30,293 bases of DNA, from assembly GCA_963601575.1 (NCBI GenBank), contig CAVCFO010000018.1:1-30293 (forward strand), read 5' to 3'. Shown here piece after piece: positions 23,901-30,293 of the stretch (positions are counted from its first letter, which is position 1; each line of letters begins with the position of its first letter). The notes beneath the pieces were generated by a model. The model was not told where the DNA came from. It made no database searches and saw only the letters and a list, made by a program, of their open reading frames with translations. This DNA comes from CAG-238 sp963601575. GTDB taxonomy: Bacteria; Bacillota; Clostridia; Peptostreptococcales; Anaerovoracaceae. Both the position numbers and the translations under genes were made by a program.

Positions 23901-23917
23901 TATTCGAATTATGAATA
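23901..23917. promoter_or_regulatory. LysR-type recognition box
   Basis: TATTCGAATTATGAATA is a 17-bp dyad (TATTC-N7-GAATA) of the T-N11-A form. It is centred about 65 bp upstream of the predicted YkvI transcription start, the classical LysR recognition position. Confidence 0.65.
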
Positions 23918-24037
23918 CATAGTCCGTTATAATTTTCACTTGCGCCGGAATTATGTTTGAATTTCAATGCAAGAATTATTTTTTACGATAAAAAACATTT
24001 ATTGTACCTATTATAAAAATGAATGGAGAAAATTGCA

Positions 24038-24916
24038 ATGAATACAATGAACTATCGTGCATTTATCAAAGTTGTGGAGCTTGGGAGCATAACAAAGGCA
24101 GCCAAAGCACTGGACTATTCCCAGCCGGGGATCAGCCATATGCTTAATGCGTTGGAAGATGAGGTGGGATTCCCCCTTGTGATTAGAAGCAGAGATGCAA
24201 TTTTGCCTACGGAAGACGGCAAGAAGCTGCTTGTATATTGCCAGCAAATTGTAAAGAATGAAGATGCCTTTTATAATACGATTTCGTCGATAAACGGAAT
24301 TATGGCTGGCAGCATAAAGATTGGAGCCTATAACAGTCTGCTGATTAAATTCATTCCGGCTCTTGTTACCAAATTTACGAAACTTTATCCGAAAGTGGAA
24401 ATTCAGCTTCTCGAAAAAGCAAATTTGGATATACAGACATCCATGACGAATGGAAGCCTCGATGCCGCGTTTATGAGTGATGATGTACCGAAGGGCTTTG
24501 AATTTTACCCGCTTTTTTCGGTGCCTGTGGGAGTGATTATGCACTGCGAACATCCCCTTGCCGCATACGAAAAAATACCGATTCAAATGCTCAACGGACA
24601 TGAGTTTATTATGCCCGGACGTGGCTGGGATGACATATACAATTCGGTTCAGGAAAGACAGTCCTTTACGCCGGTGCCAAAGCATTATGTTGCCAGCGAT
24701 AATGCGGTGTTCAGCATGGTTTCGGACAATTTCGGAATGTACATTATCTCAAAATTACAACTCCCTCAGCTCCCGCAGAATGTCGTATTTCGGGAGTTTG
24801 AAGAGAATATTCAGCGAAATATAGGGATATGCGTGAAGTCTCTCAAACACGCCAGCCCGACACTTAGGGAGTTCGTGAGGATTTCCCTGGAAGAACTAAA
24901 GGACAAAGAAGTTTAG
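24038..24916 (+). CDS. LysR-family transcriptional regulator, copy 1
   Basis: A 292-residue LysR-type regulator. It has an N-terminal winged HTH (FIKVVELGSITKAAKALDYS, then QPGISHMLNALEDEVGF), a linker helix and a periplasmic-binding-protein-like effector domain beginning near GSIKIGAYNSLL. ATG 24038 is chosen because GGAG lies nine bases before it; in-frame ATGs at 24023 and 24047 are alternatives. It is divergent from the YkvI-racemase operon, with a good LysR box between them. Its stop overlaps that of the convergent EamA gene by 4 bp (24913-24916). It is related to the LysR at 28212. Confidence 0.93.
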   Translation: MNTMNYRAFIKVVELGSITKAAKALDYSQPGISHMLNALEDEVGFPLVIRSRDAILPTEDGKKLLVYCQQIVKNEDAFYNTISSINGIMAGSIKIGAYNSLLIKFIPALVTKFTKLYPKVEIQLLEKANLDIQTSMTNGSLDAAFMSDDVPKGFEFYPLFSVPVGVIMHCEHPLAAYEKIPIQMLNGHEFIMPGRGWDDIYNSVQERQSFTPVPKHYVASDNAVFSMVSDNFGMYIISKLQLPQLPQNVVFREFEENIQRNIGICVKSLKHASPTLREFVRISLEELKDKEV

Positions 24917-25791
24917 GAACGTTTCTGCACAGAGGCAAACAAAACGCCGCAGAGCACCAGCGCCGCGCCGATCATGCCTTGCAGATTAAGAACTTCGTGC
25001 AGGAAAACAAAGGCGAAGGCGGCGGAGCTTACCGGCTCCAGTGCAAAGAGGAGAGCCGCATGTTCCGGAGTGGTATATGCCTGAGCCACGGACTGAGCCA
25101 CGAAGCCGAAAGAACTGCATATAATCGCAAGCCCGATAACAGCAGCCCATTCCCCCGCTGTGGCAGGGAGTGTCGGAGTTTCGAATACAAATGTACCGAT
25201 GGCCGAAAATATTGCGGCAAAGGCAAGGGACCAAATCCCCAGAAGAAGAGGGTTGTCGTCCTTTGTAAATTTGTCGGTGCATAAGATTTGGCAGGTATAC
25301 ATAAACGCTCCGCCTATACACAAAAGGTCGCCGGAATGGAAAGATAGGGATTCCTGCAATGAAAGAAAGCCTATGCCCACTATGGTAATTACAACGCCGA
25401 TAACGATTCGGCCGCCTGGGAATTTACGGGTGAGCAAAGCGTGAAAGACAGGAACCATTACCACAGATGTGCTGATCAAAAATCCGGCGTTTGAAGCCGT
25501 TGTAGTCTCCATACCGTTCAGCAGAAATACAAAAATTCCAAACAAAAACGCACCGAGGATAGAGCTTCTTTTCAGAATCCTCGGGGTGGTTTTCTTTAGC
25601 TCTTTTGGGAATATGGCGGTGATGCAAATGAATGCGATGCCGAACCTGAGAGCCGTCAGCGAAAGGGGCGGCAAACCCTCAAGCCCCACTTTCATCATAA
25701 CATAAGAGCTTCCCCAAGCGGTGGCAACCAGTGCAATCATAAAATCTGCCTGCGACTGCGACCATCCTTTTTTTTCTGCTACATTCTCCAT
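24913..25791 (-). CDS. EamA/DMT-family transporter, copy 2
   Basis: A 292-residue ten-TM transporter with two EamA repeats (first helix near ALVATAWGSSYVMMKVGLEG, last near IGAALVLCGVLFASVQKRS). The start at 25791 (MENVAEKK) follows GGAGG by six bases; upstream in-frame codons begin only with TTG inside a hairpin stem. The leader of about 97 bases holds a large stem-loop with a GntR-type palindrome, tying this gene to the cluster at 6.6-21.6 kb. It is similar in family to, but clearly different in sequence from, the EamA at 15376. Probably a metabolite or amino acid exporter. Confidence 0.88.
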   Translation of the reverse strand: MENVAEKKGWSQSQADFMIALVATAWGSSYVMMKVGLEGLPPLSLTALRFGIAFICITAIFPKELKKTTPRILKRSSILGAFLFGIFVFLLNGMETTTASNAGFLISTSVVMVPVFHALLTRKFPGGRIVIGVVITIVGIGFLSLQESLSFHSGDLLCIGGAFMYTCQILCTDKFTKDDNPLLLGIWSLAFAAIFSAIGTFVFETPTLPATAGEWAAVIGLAIICSSFGFVAQSVAQAYTTPEHAALLFALEPVSSAAFAFVFLHEVLNLQGMIGAALVLCGVLFASVQKRS

Positions 25792-25809
25792 TCTGTGCCT
25801 CCAATAATT

Positions 25810-25876
25810 CAAGACCCGCGGAAGATGAGAATTGCCGTCATCGGCAAATTGTCGGACAAAAAACTTGCGGGTCTTG
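25810..25876. other. Large stem-loop with nested dyads in EamA leader / plus-strand terminator
   Basis: CAAGACCCGC (25810-25819) pairs perfectly with GCGGGTCTTG (25867-25876). The 47-base interior holds TTGCCG-TCAT-CGGCAA (25832-25847) and the TTGTCGGACAA palindrome (25849-25859). On the plus strand it is followed by CTTTTTT, so it can terminate transcripts arriving antisense to EamA. On the minus strand it ends seven bases before the EamA ribosome site. Confidence 0.6.
25849..25859. promoter_or_regulatory. Putative GntR operator TTGTCGGACAA
   Basis: Identical to the palindrome at 20044-20054, about 30-40 bp downstream of the predicted EamA transcription start. Confidence 0.6.
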
Positions 25877-25894
25877 CTTTTTTATTATGGTGCA

Positions 25895-25923
25895 ATTATA
25901 CTGTACTAAAAGACATTTGAAAA
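25895..25923 (-). promoter_or_regulatory. SigA promoter of EamA copy 2
   Basis: The minus strand has TTTTCA (25923-25918), a 17-bp spacer and TATAAT (25900-25895). Confidence 0.6.
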
Positions 25924-25934
25924 GAGAATAAAAC

Positions 25935-25951
25935 TTATGGATGCAATAAGA
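25935..25951. promoter_or_regulatory. Possible LysR-type box upstream of OCD-family gene
   Basis: CTTATGGATGCAATAAG is a perfect dyad (CTTAT-N7-ATAAG) of T-N11-A form. A related GTTATGGATATGCAA follows at 25957. It is centred about 105 bp before the predicted start, farther than usual for a LysR site. Confidence 0.4.
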
Positions 25952-26012
25952 AAAAGTTATGGATATGCAAAAAGAGAATGAAGCGCAAATCATTTCCGAA
26001 TGCTGAGGGTGA

Positions 26013-26041
26013 TTGACAGCAAAATTCGCCGATGCTACAAT
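26013..26041 (+). promoter_or_regulatory. SigA promoter of OCD-racemase operon
   Basis: TTGACA (26013-26018), 17-bp spacer, TACAAT (26036-26041), about 50 bp before the start codon. Confidence 0.85.
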
Positions 26042-26091
26042 GGCTATCAAAACCGCTGCCGGAAAGCAGAGGAAGGAGAGCTACTTTAATC

Positions 26092-27078
26092 ATGGAAATT
26101 TTAATTTTGCGAGAGGATGAAATCCGTCGAACATGCACAATGAGGCAGGCTGTAGACGCGGCGCTGGAGGCGTTGATACTTTATTCCGCCGGTCAATGCG
26201 AGATTCCCATGCGCGGCACAATCGCCGTTTCGCAAGGTCACGGAAGCAGCCTGTTCATGTACGGCTACTCGGCTATCGCAGACGCCCTTGGAATAAAAAT
26301 AGTTTCAAATTTTCCGAAGAATGCAGAGCGAGGATTGCCCTCAACGCCGTCAACCATGGTACTTATGAGCACAGACACCGGTGAAGTCTGTGCTTTGATG
26401 GATGGGACATATTTCACTCGTTTGCGAACAGGAGCGCTGTCCGGTGCCGCCACCAAACTGCTTGCCCGCGAAGACAGCAGTGTGTTCACGATTTTCGGAA
26501 CAGGAGGACAAGCTTTTGAGCAGATCGAGGCGGTGCTTGCGGTAAGGCACATTGAGCGTGTGCAGATTGTAGGGCGCAACCCTGAAAAAAGCGCCAATCT
26601 CGTTTCGCAGGTGCAAGATGCATATGATGTTTTCTGCACGGCGGAGATTTCAGCAGAGGAGGCTGTGGCAAACGCAGACATTATTACAACGGTGACGGGG
26701 GCATACCGGCCACTGTTTGATGGAAACCTCGTGAAACCGGGAACACATATTAACGCTATAGGCTCCTGTACACCTGAGCAGGCAGAGATTGACCCGAAGC
26801 TGATTGCAAGAGCCGGAAAAATTTATGCAGATACGCTGGAGGGGGTTTTGAATGAAGCGGGAGATTTGATACAGGCTCTTGGTTCCGGCACAATAACCGA
26901 AGAAAATATAACAGGTGAGTTGGGACAGCTTGTGCTTGGACGGATACCGGGACGCCAAAACAAAGATGAGATAACATTCTTCGACTCTACCGGAACGGCG
27001 ATACTGGATCTTGTTACAGCAAAGCAAATTTATAACCGGGCGCAGCGGCTTCGCATCGGCAGCAGCATACAGCTTTGA
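26092..27078 (+). CDS. Ornithine cyclodeaminase/mu-crystallin family protein (probable cyclic-imine reductase)
   Basis: A 328-residue NAD(P)-binding protein of the OCD/mu-crystallin family. The substrate-binding TRLRTGA motif is at 110-116, the Rossmann GTGGQA at 136-141 and INAIGSCTPEQAEID at 220-234. In true ornithine cyclodeaminase the last block reads about GGDCPGKTEL, with a catalytic Asp. That Asp is absent here, which favours a ketimine or delta-1-pyrroline-2-carboxylate reductase. ATG 26092 is used because AAGGAGAG precedes it and an upstream extension would start inside the promoter. A proline-racemase-family gene follows 54 bp downstream, so the pair likely handles proline, hydroxyproline or a derived imine. 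Ornithine to proline remains possible. Confidence 0.85.
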   Translation: MEILILREDEIRRTCTMRQAVDAALEALILYSAGQCEIPMRGTIAVSQGHGSSLFMYGYSAIADALGIKIVSNFPKNAERGLPSTPSTMVLMSTDTGEVCALMDGTYFTRLRTGALSGAATKLLAREDSSVFTIFGTGGQAFEQIEAVLAVRHIERVQIVGRNPEKSANLVSQVQDAYDVFCTAEISAEEAVANADIITTVTGAYRPLFDGNLVKPGTHINAIGSCTPEQAEIDPKLIARAGKIYADTLEGVLNEAGDLIQALGSGTITEENITGELGQLVLGRIPGRQNKDEITFFDSTGTAILDLVTAKQIYNRAQRLRIGSSIQL

Positions 27079-27132
27079 AGCAAGCCATCAAATAAGATGC
27101 CAAACAAAGAGATATTGCAGGAGGAAAGACAA

Positions 27133-28134
27133 ATGAGAGAACTAAAAACTATTGAAATGCACACTTGCGGGGAGCCGGCACGAATTGTCTACGAGGGAAT
27201 GCCGGAACTTCGGGGTGAAACCATGCAGGAAAAAGAGCAGGATATGCGGGAGCATTACGATAATCTCCGCACCGCAATTATGCAGGAGCCCAGGGGTCAT
27301 CGAAATATGTTCGGTATTGTGCTGACAAAGCCATGCCGCCCGGAGGCGGATTTTGGCGTAATATTTTTTAACGGAATAGGATATGAGGGAATGTGTGGTC
27401 ACGGAACTATATGCCTTGCCACGGCGGCGGTAAATGAGGGATGGATTCCCGTAACCGAGCCGGAAACTATTATGAAAATCGACACGGTTACGGGTTTGGT
27501 GCCGGTGCGCATACTCGTCAAAGACGGAAAAGCGCAAAGCGTTACGCTGCAAAATGTACCCTCTTTCGTCTACAGCGTAGATCAGGAGATACACACTGCT
27601 TCCCACGGCGTTGTTCACGCAGATATTGTGTTCAGCGGGAATGTATTTGCCTTGATCAATGTCGATGAACTGGGGATTCCTATGGAACTGATCAATCTCC
27701 GTGCATTGACGCAACTTGCGATGGATGTGCTTGCCAATATCAATGCTGAGGTTAGTTTCAAACATCCGACGCTTCCCTTTAGCAAGATAGAATTTATGTT
27801 GCTTTATTCCGAGAAAGACGCTGCACCGGGATTTTGCGGCAGAAACTGCATAATTTTTGAGGGCGAACAGATAGACAGATCGCCTTGCGGCACAGGAGTA
27901 AGCGCTCGTGTAACTGATTTGATATATCGAGGAAAGTTGGCTGTGGGAGAGGAAACGCTGCACGAAAATCTTATGGGACAGCACTTTGTCGGAAAGGCGG
28001 TTACCGCAGAAAAGGTGGGAGATTTTTCGGCTGTGCGTGTGGAAATTACCGGAACAGCATACAAAACCGGCAGCTGCTCCTTCATCATCGACGAAAATGA
28101 TCCGCTGACCTATGGGTTCCCGTTTAATGCATAG
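27133..28134 (+). CDS. Proline racemase / hydroxyproline epimerase family protein, copy 2
   Basis: A 333-residue PLP-independent epimerase with both catalytic cysteines: C88 in GMCGHGTI and C252 in DRSPCGTGVS. It is therefore an epimerase by family rules rather than a trans-3-hydroxyproline dehydratase, which has Thr at the second site. The start at 27133 (MRELKTIEMHTCGEP) follows AGGAGG; an upstream ATG at 27097 has no ribosome site. It is diverged from the epimerase at 3317, which has MCGHDTI. It is co-transcribed with the OCD-family gene and followed by a LysR gene. Together the pair could form D-proline, a Stickland acceptor, or interconvert hydroxyproline isomers; no D-proline reductase genes are in the window. 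Confidence 0.9.
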   Translation: MRELKTIEMHTCGEPARIVYEGMPELRGETMQEKEQDMREHYDNLRTAIMQEPRGHRNMFGIVLTKPCRPEADFGVIFFNGIGYEGMCGHGTICLATAAVNEGWIPVTEPETIMKIDTVTGLVPVRILVKDGKAQSVTLQNVPSFVYSVDQEIHTASHGVVHADIVFSGNVFALINVDELGIPMELINLRALTQLAMDVLANINAEVSFKHPTLPFSKIEFMLLYSEKDAAPGFCGRNCIIFEGEQIDRSPCGTGVSARVTDLIYRGKLAVGEETLHENLMGQHFVGKAVTAEKVGDFSAVRVEITGTAYKTGSCSFIIDENDPLTYGFPFNA

Positions 28135-28211
28135 AATTTACAGAAATCGGCAAAACTATTTAAATTTTTGCAGCAGCTAGTAAAAACTGCGTAACTTTTG
28201 CAGGAGGATAT

Positions 28212-29105
28212 ATGCTCTTAAACAAATACGAGGTTTTTCTGAAAACCGCCGAAATCGGAAATATTACAAGAACTGCCGAGGCTTTGCACTACACCCAGGC
28301 TGGGATCAGCCACGCCATTGCCTCGCTGGAAAAGGAAACGGGCTTTCCGCTTTTTATCAGGGGAAGCGGCGGCGTAAGCCTCACCGAGGACGGAAAACGC
28401 CTGCTGGGGGCCGTGCAGAGTCTTGTGAACGAACAGAACAATTTGCAGCAGACCATAAACGAAATCAACGGAATTGCCACAGGAACTTTGAGAATCGGGA
28501 CGTTTTCCAGCGTGGCGACCCACTGGATGCCTGAGATTATAAAAGATTTTCAAAAGAAATATCCGGAAATAACTTTTGACCTTCGCTTCGCAGATTACGA
28601 CAAAATTGCGGAAATGATTTTGAGAGGACAAATAGATTGCGGGTTCCTCACGGCTCCGGTGCGGGATGGGCTTGATTTTATGCCGCTTTACCGTGACCCT
28701 ATGAACGTGCTGCTTCCACAGGGGCATCCGCTGGCTGCAAAAGAAAAAATCACCTTGGACGAGGTGAAACGTGAGCCTCTCATCATGCAGGTAAAAGGCT
28801 CGGACAACGACATTCGCAACATACTCGGCCAGGATAAGAAAAAATACACGGTGAAATATACCATGAGCGACGACTTTTCGGTGATGGCGATGGTAAGAAG
28901 CGGCTTCGGAATTACCATCTTTCCGGAAATGCTCTGGTCAAATTACAAGGCATGCGACGCGCTGGAAATCAGAGCCATGGAGCCCGAACAGTTCCGCATA
29001 ATTGGAATTGCAACGCTGCCCCGGGACGAAATGTCGGTGCTTGCAAAGGCATTCACAAAGTTCATGCTGGATCGCAGCAGCGGAGAAGATCCGGCAGGGA
29101 TTTGA
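28212..29105 (+). CDS. LysR-family transcriptional regulator, copy 2
   Basis: A 297-residue LysR-type regulator with the HTH at FLKTAEIGNITRTAEALHYT and QAGISHAIASLEKETGF, and an effector domain starting near GTLRIGTFSSVA. GGAGGATAT precedes ATG 28212. It lies 77 bp behind the racemase gene on the same strand, so it may be read with the OCD-racemase unit and control it, although LysR regulators are more often divergent. Its last 44 bases overlap the convergent TetR gene. It resembles the LysR at 24038 in the HTH (ITK/RTA.AL.Y.Q.GISH). Confidence 0.93.
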   Translation: MLLNKYEVFLKTAEIGNITRTAEALHYTQAGISHAIASLEKETGFPLFIRGSGGVSLTEDGKRLLGAVQSLVNEQNNLQQTINEINGIATGTLRIGTFSSVATHWMPEIIKDFQKKYPEITFDLRFADYDKIAEMILRGQIDCGFLTAPVRDGLDFMPLYRDPMNVLLPQGHPLAAKEKITLDEVKREPLIMQVKGSDNDIRNILGQDKKKYTVKYTMSDDFSVMAMVRSGFGITIFPEMLWSNYKACDALEIRAMEPEQFRIIGIATLPRDEMSVLAKAFTKFMLDRSSGEDPAGI

Positions 29106-29637
29106 TAAACGGGCGCGCATAGCCTCTTAGTGTTTCATTGTCGATATCGTCCTTGGCTTTGAAGGTGTTTACAAGCATTCCGGCAATTCCCTCGGTGAGA
29201 AAGCAGCAGACAAACTCCCGAAATCCATCGCCAACTTGGATGCCATTTTGCTTTTCGCAGTCCTCGATGATTCGCCTGACGATAGATGAGAAATCCTGAT
29301 AGAAAAAGCGTTTCATCTCATCTCTTCCGATGCTGTCGTAGGCGCAGTTTAGGATATGGGCGTTTGCTTTGACATACTCAATTATAAAGGACAGAGCCTC
29401 CTCGTAGTCGCTCAGCAGGTCGAATTTTTTCACCACCTCGATGGCTTCCTGCTCAAGCGTCCATTTCAGCAAGTCATATATATCCTCAAAATGATAGTAA
29501 AAAGTTTTTCTGTTCACATTGCAGTCGGTGATGATTTCGCTGACTGTAATTTTTTTTAGCGGTTTTTTCGCCATAAATTTTTTCAAAGACGCAGACAGCG
29601 CCGACTTTGTTTGTAAATTCCCTTCTTCCCTTAACAT
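29062..29637 (-). CDS. TetR-family transcriptional regulator
   Basis: A 191-residue regulator with a TetR HTH (KPLKKITVSEIITDCNVNRK, then TFYYHFEDIYDLL) and a C-terminal domain of the DhaS-like type (YDSIGRDEMKRFFYQDFSS). It ends 44 bp inside the convergent LysR gene. It diverges from the MMPL exporter gene at 29878 with a 240-bp gap, the usual layout for a local repressor of an efflux pump. The ribosome site GAGGG lies very close to ATG 29637, so expression may be low. No better start is seen. Confidence 0.9.
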   Translation of the reverse strand: MLREEGNLQTKSALSASLKKFMAKKPLKKITVSEIITDCNVNRKTFYYHFEDIYDLLKWTLEQEAIEVVKKFDLLSDYEEALSFIIEYVKANAHILNCAYDSIGRDEMKRFFYQDFSSIVRRIIEDCEKQNGIQVGDGFREFVCCFLTEGIAGMLVNTFKAKDDIDNETLRGYARPFIKSLPDLLRCCDPA

Positions 29638-29732
29638 TGCCCTCTTGCTCCTTTATATGATTGATATGTATTCTGCTATTTATTATACAAATGTCCGGCA
29701 AAAAAAGCAAGAAAAAGGGTGTGCCAAGGCCA

Positions 29733-29754
29733 CCTTTTGAACCCCTTTTGAACC
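29733..29754. repeat. Tandem 11-bp repeat in TetR-MMPL gap
   Basis: CCTTTTGAACC occurs twice in perfect tandem (29733-29743 and 29744-29754). An imperfect hairpin, AAAAGGGTG...CACCTTTT (about 29713-29738), overlaps it. The rest of the 240-bp gap holds no clear promoter that I trust. The repeat is a candidate TetR binding region. Confidence 0.6.
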
Positions 29755-29877
29755 GTTGTATCCCGATTTTGCCCCACAAAATATATGGATTTGTCCGTAT
29801 TTACACATTTGTATGCATATTGACCGTGGAACTTAGCATTTGCGAGGGGTAGACTAAACTGTCAATAGGAGGGGAAT

Positions 29878-30293
29878 ATGAGACGCTTTTATACGGGAAT
29901 AGTAAATCACAAAAAAATCATCATGTGCGTGTTTGCGCTATTGTTTGCAATATGCCTGCTTGCGAGAAACTTCATTTCGGTAAACTACGACATGAACGAC
30001 TATCTGCCGGAGGAAAGTCTTTCCACCGTGGCTCTGGATGTGATGGACGCAGAATACGAGGGCGGGATTCCAAACGCCAGGGTAATGGTTCGGGATGTGA
30101 GCATTCCGGAGGCACTAAAATATAAGGAAAAATTAGAAGCTGTGGATGGCGTTTCCGATGTAACATGGCTTGATGACAGCGAGGACATCTCTATTCCGCA
30201 GGAGTTTATGGACGAGGACTTGCTCGAAACCTATTATAGGGATGGGGCAGCGCTCTTTTCGGTGACTATCGACCAGGACAAGCGAATAGAGGC
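29878..30293 (+). CDS. MMPL/RND-family transporter, N-terminal part (runs off window)
   Basis: An open frame of 138 codons to the window edge, starting at ATG 29878 after AGGAGGGG. The start MRRFYTGIVNHKKIIMCVFA leads into one membrane helix (IIMCVFALLFAICLLA) and then an extracytoplasmic domain opening with YDMNDYLPEES, the DYLP-type motif seen after TM1 in MMPL exporters. The extracellular portion continues to the edge. The divergent TetR gene probably represses it. Substrate unknown. Confidence 0.8.
   Translation, partial: MRRFYTGIVNHKKIIMCVFALLFAICLLARNFISVNYDMNDYLPEESLSTVALDVMDAEYEGGIPNARVMVRDVSIPEALKYKEKLEAVDGVSDVTWLDDSEDISIPQEFMDEDLLETYYRDGAALFSVTIDQDKRIE

Noticed and set aside
25810..25876. 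Guanidine-II-like riboswitch upstream of a small transporter
   Set aside because: The inner hairpin loop is ATGA on the transcript strand rather than the paired ACGR loops of that class, and the second dyad has a one-base loop that cannot form an RNA hairpin.
27142..27984. A 280-codon minus-strand open frame
   Set aside because: It is antisense to the second racemase-family gene, whose catalytic motifs are intact.

Overview
The window looks like a chromosomal segment of an amino-acid-fermenting, strictly anaerobic Firmicute (Clostridia). Evidence: mid-low GC, strong AGGAGG ribosome binding sites, two glycyl radical enzyme (GRE) systems, adenosylcobalamin mutases with a MutL/GlmL-type reactivase, Na+-coupled amino acid symporters, and proline-racemase and P5C-reductase family enzymes. 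I cannot name the species. No RNA genes, insertion sequences or CRISPR arrays are visible.

Region 1 (1-6449) reads as a sigma-54 regulon. A PAS/AAA+/Fis enhancer-binding protein (EBP, 1331-3196) sits between a GRE activase plus the start of its GRE (minus strand, running off the left edge) and a proline racemase/hydroxyproline epimerase (minus). An AGCS amino acid:Na+ symporter (plus) follows. Three near-consensus -24/-12 promoters drive the activase-GRE, the epimerase and the symporter. Two clusters of three 17-bp dyads (consensus about TGTRTCAAAANTAYACA) lie upstream of them. Uptake, epimerisation and radical cleavage or dehydration of a hydroxyproline is the best reading.

Region 2 (6450-21662) is a second, denser catabolic cluster. 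It holds a GlmL-like reactivase, a fused B12 mutase and a FadR-type GntR regulator (plus); an AraC regulator (minus); and a HypD-sized GRE with its activase (plus). It also holds a minus-strand operon of two divergent ProC-like reductases, a second fused B12 mutase and an EamA transporter, divergent from an NSS symporter. A palindrome, TTGTCNGACAA, recurs at the GlmL promoter, twice in the ProC/NSS divergent promoter region, in the leader of a distant EamA gene, and with one mismatch behind the GntR promoter. This suggests that the GntR protein controls the set. The GRE has GCVQ where characterised 1,2-eliminating GREs have GCVE, and it carries a Cys-rich tail. GRE, B12-mutase and imine-reductase chemistry together may form an undescribed route for a proline-like or branched amino acid. 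The substrate is unknown.

Region 3 (21663-30293) carries an Asp/Glu-racemase-family enzyme with a YkvI-like transporter, a LysR regulator with a good LysR box at -65 of that operon, and a second EamA transporter with an unusual structured leader. An ornithine-cyclodeaminase-family enzyme, a second Cys/Cys proline racemase-family enzyme and a second LysR follow on the plus strand. A TetR regulator and the start of an MMPL/RND exporter reach the right edge.
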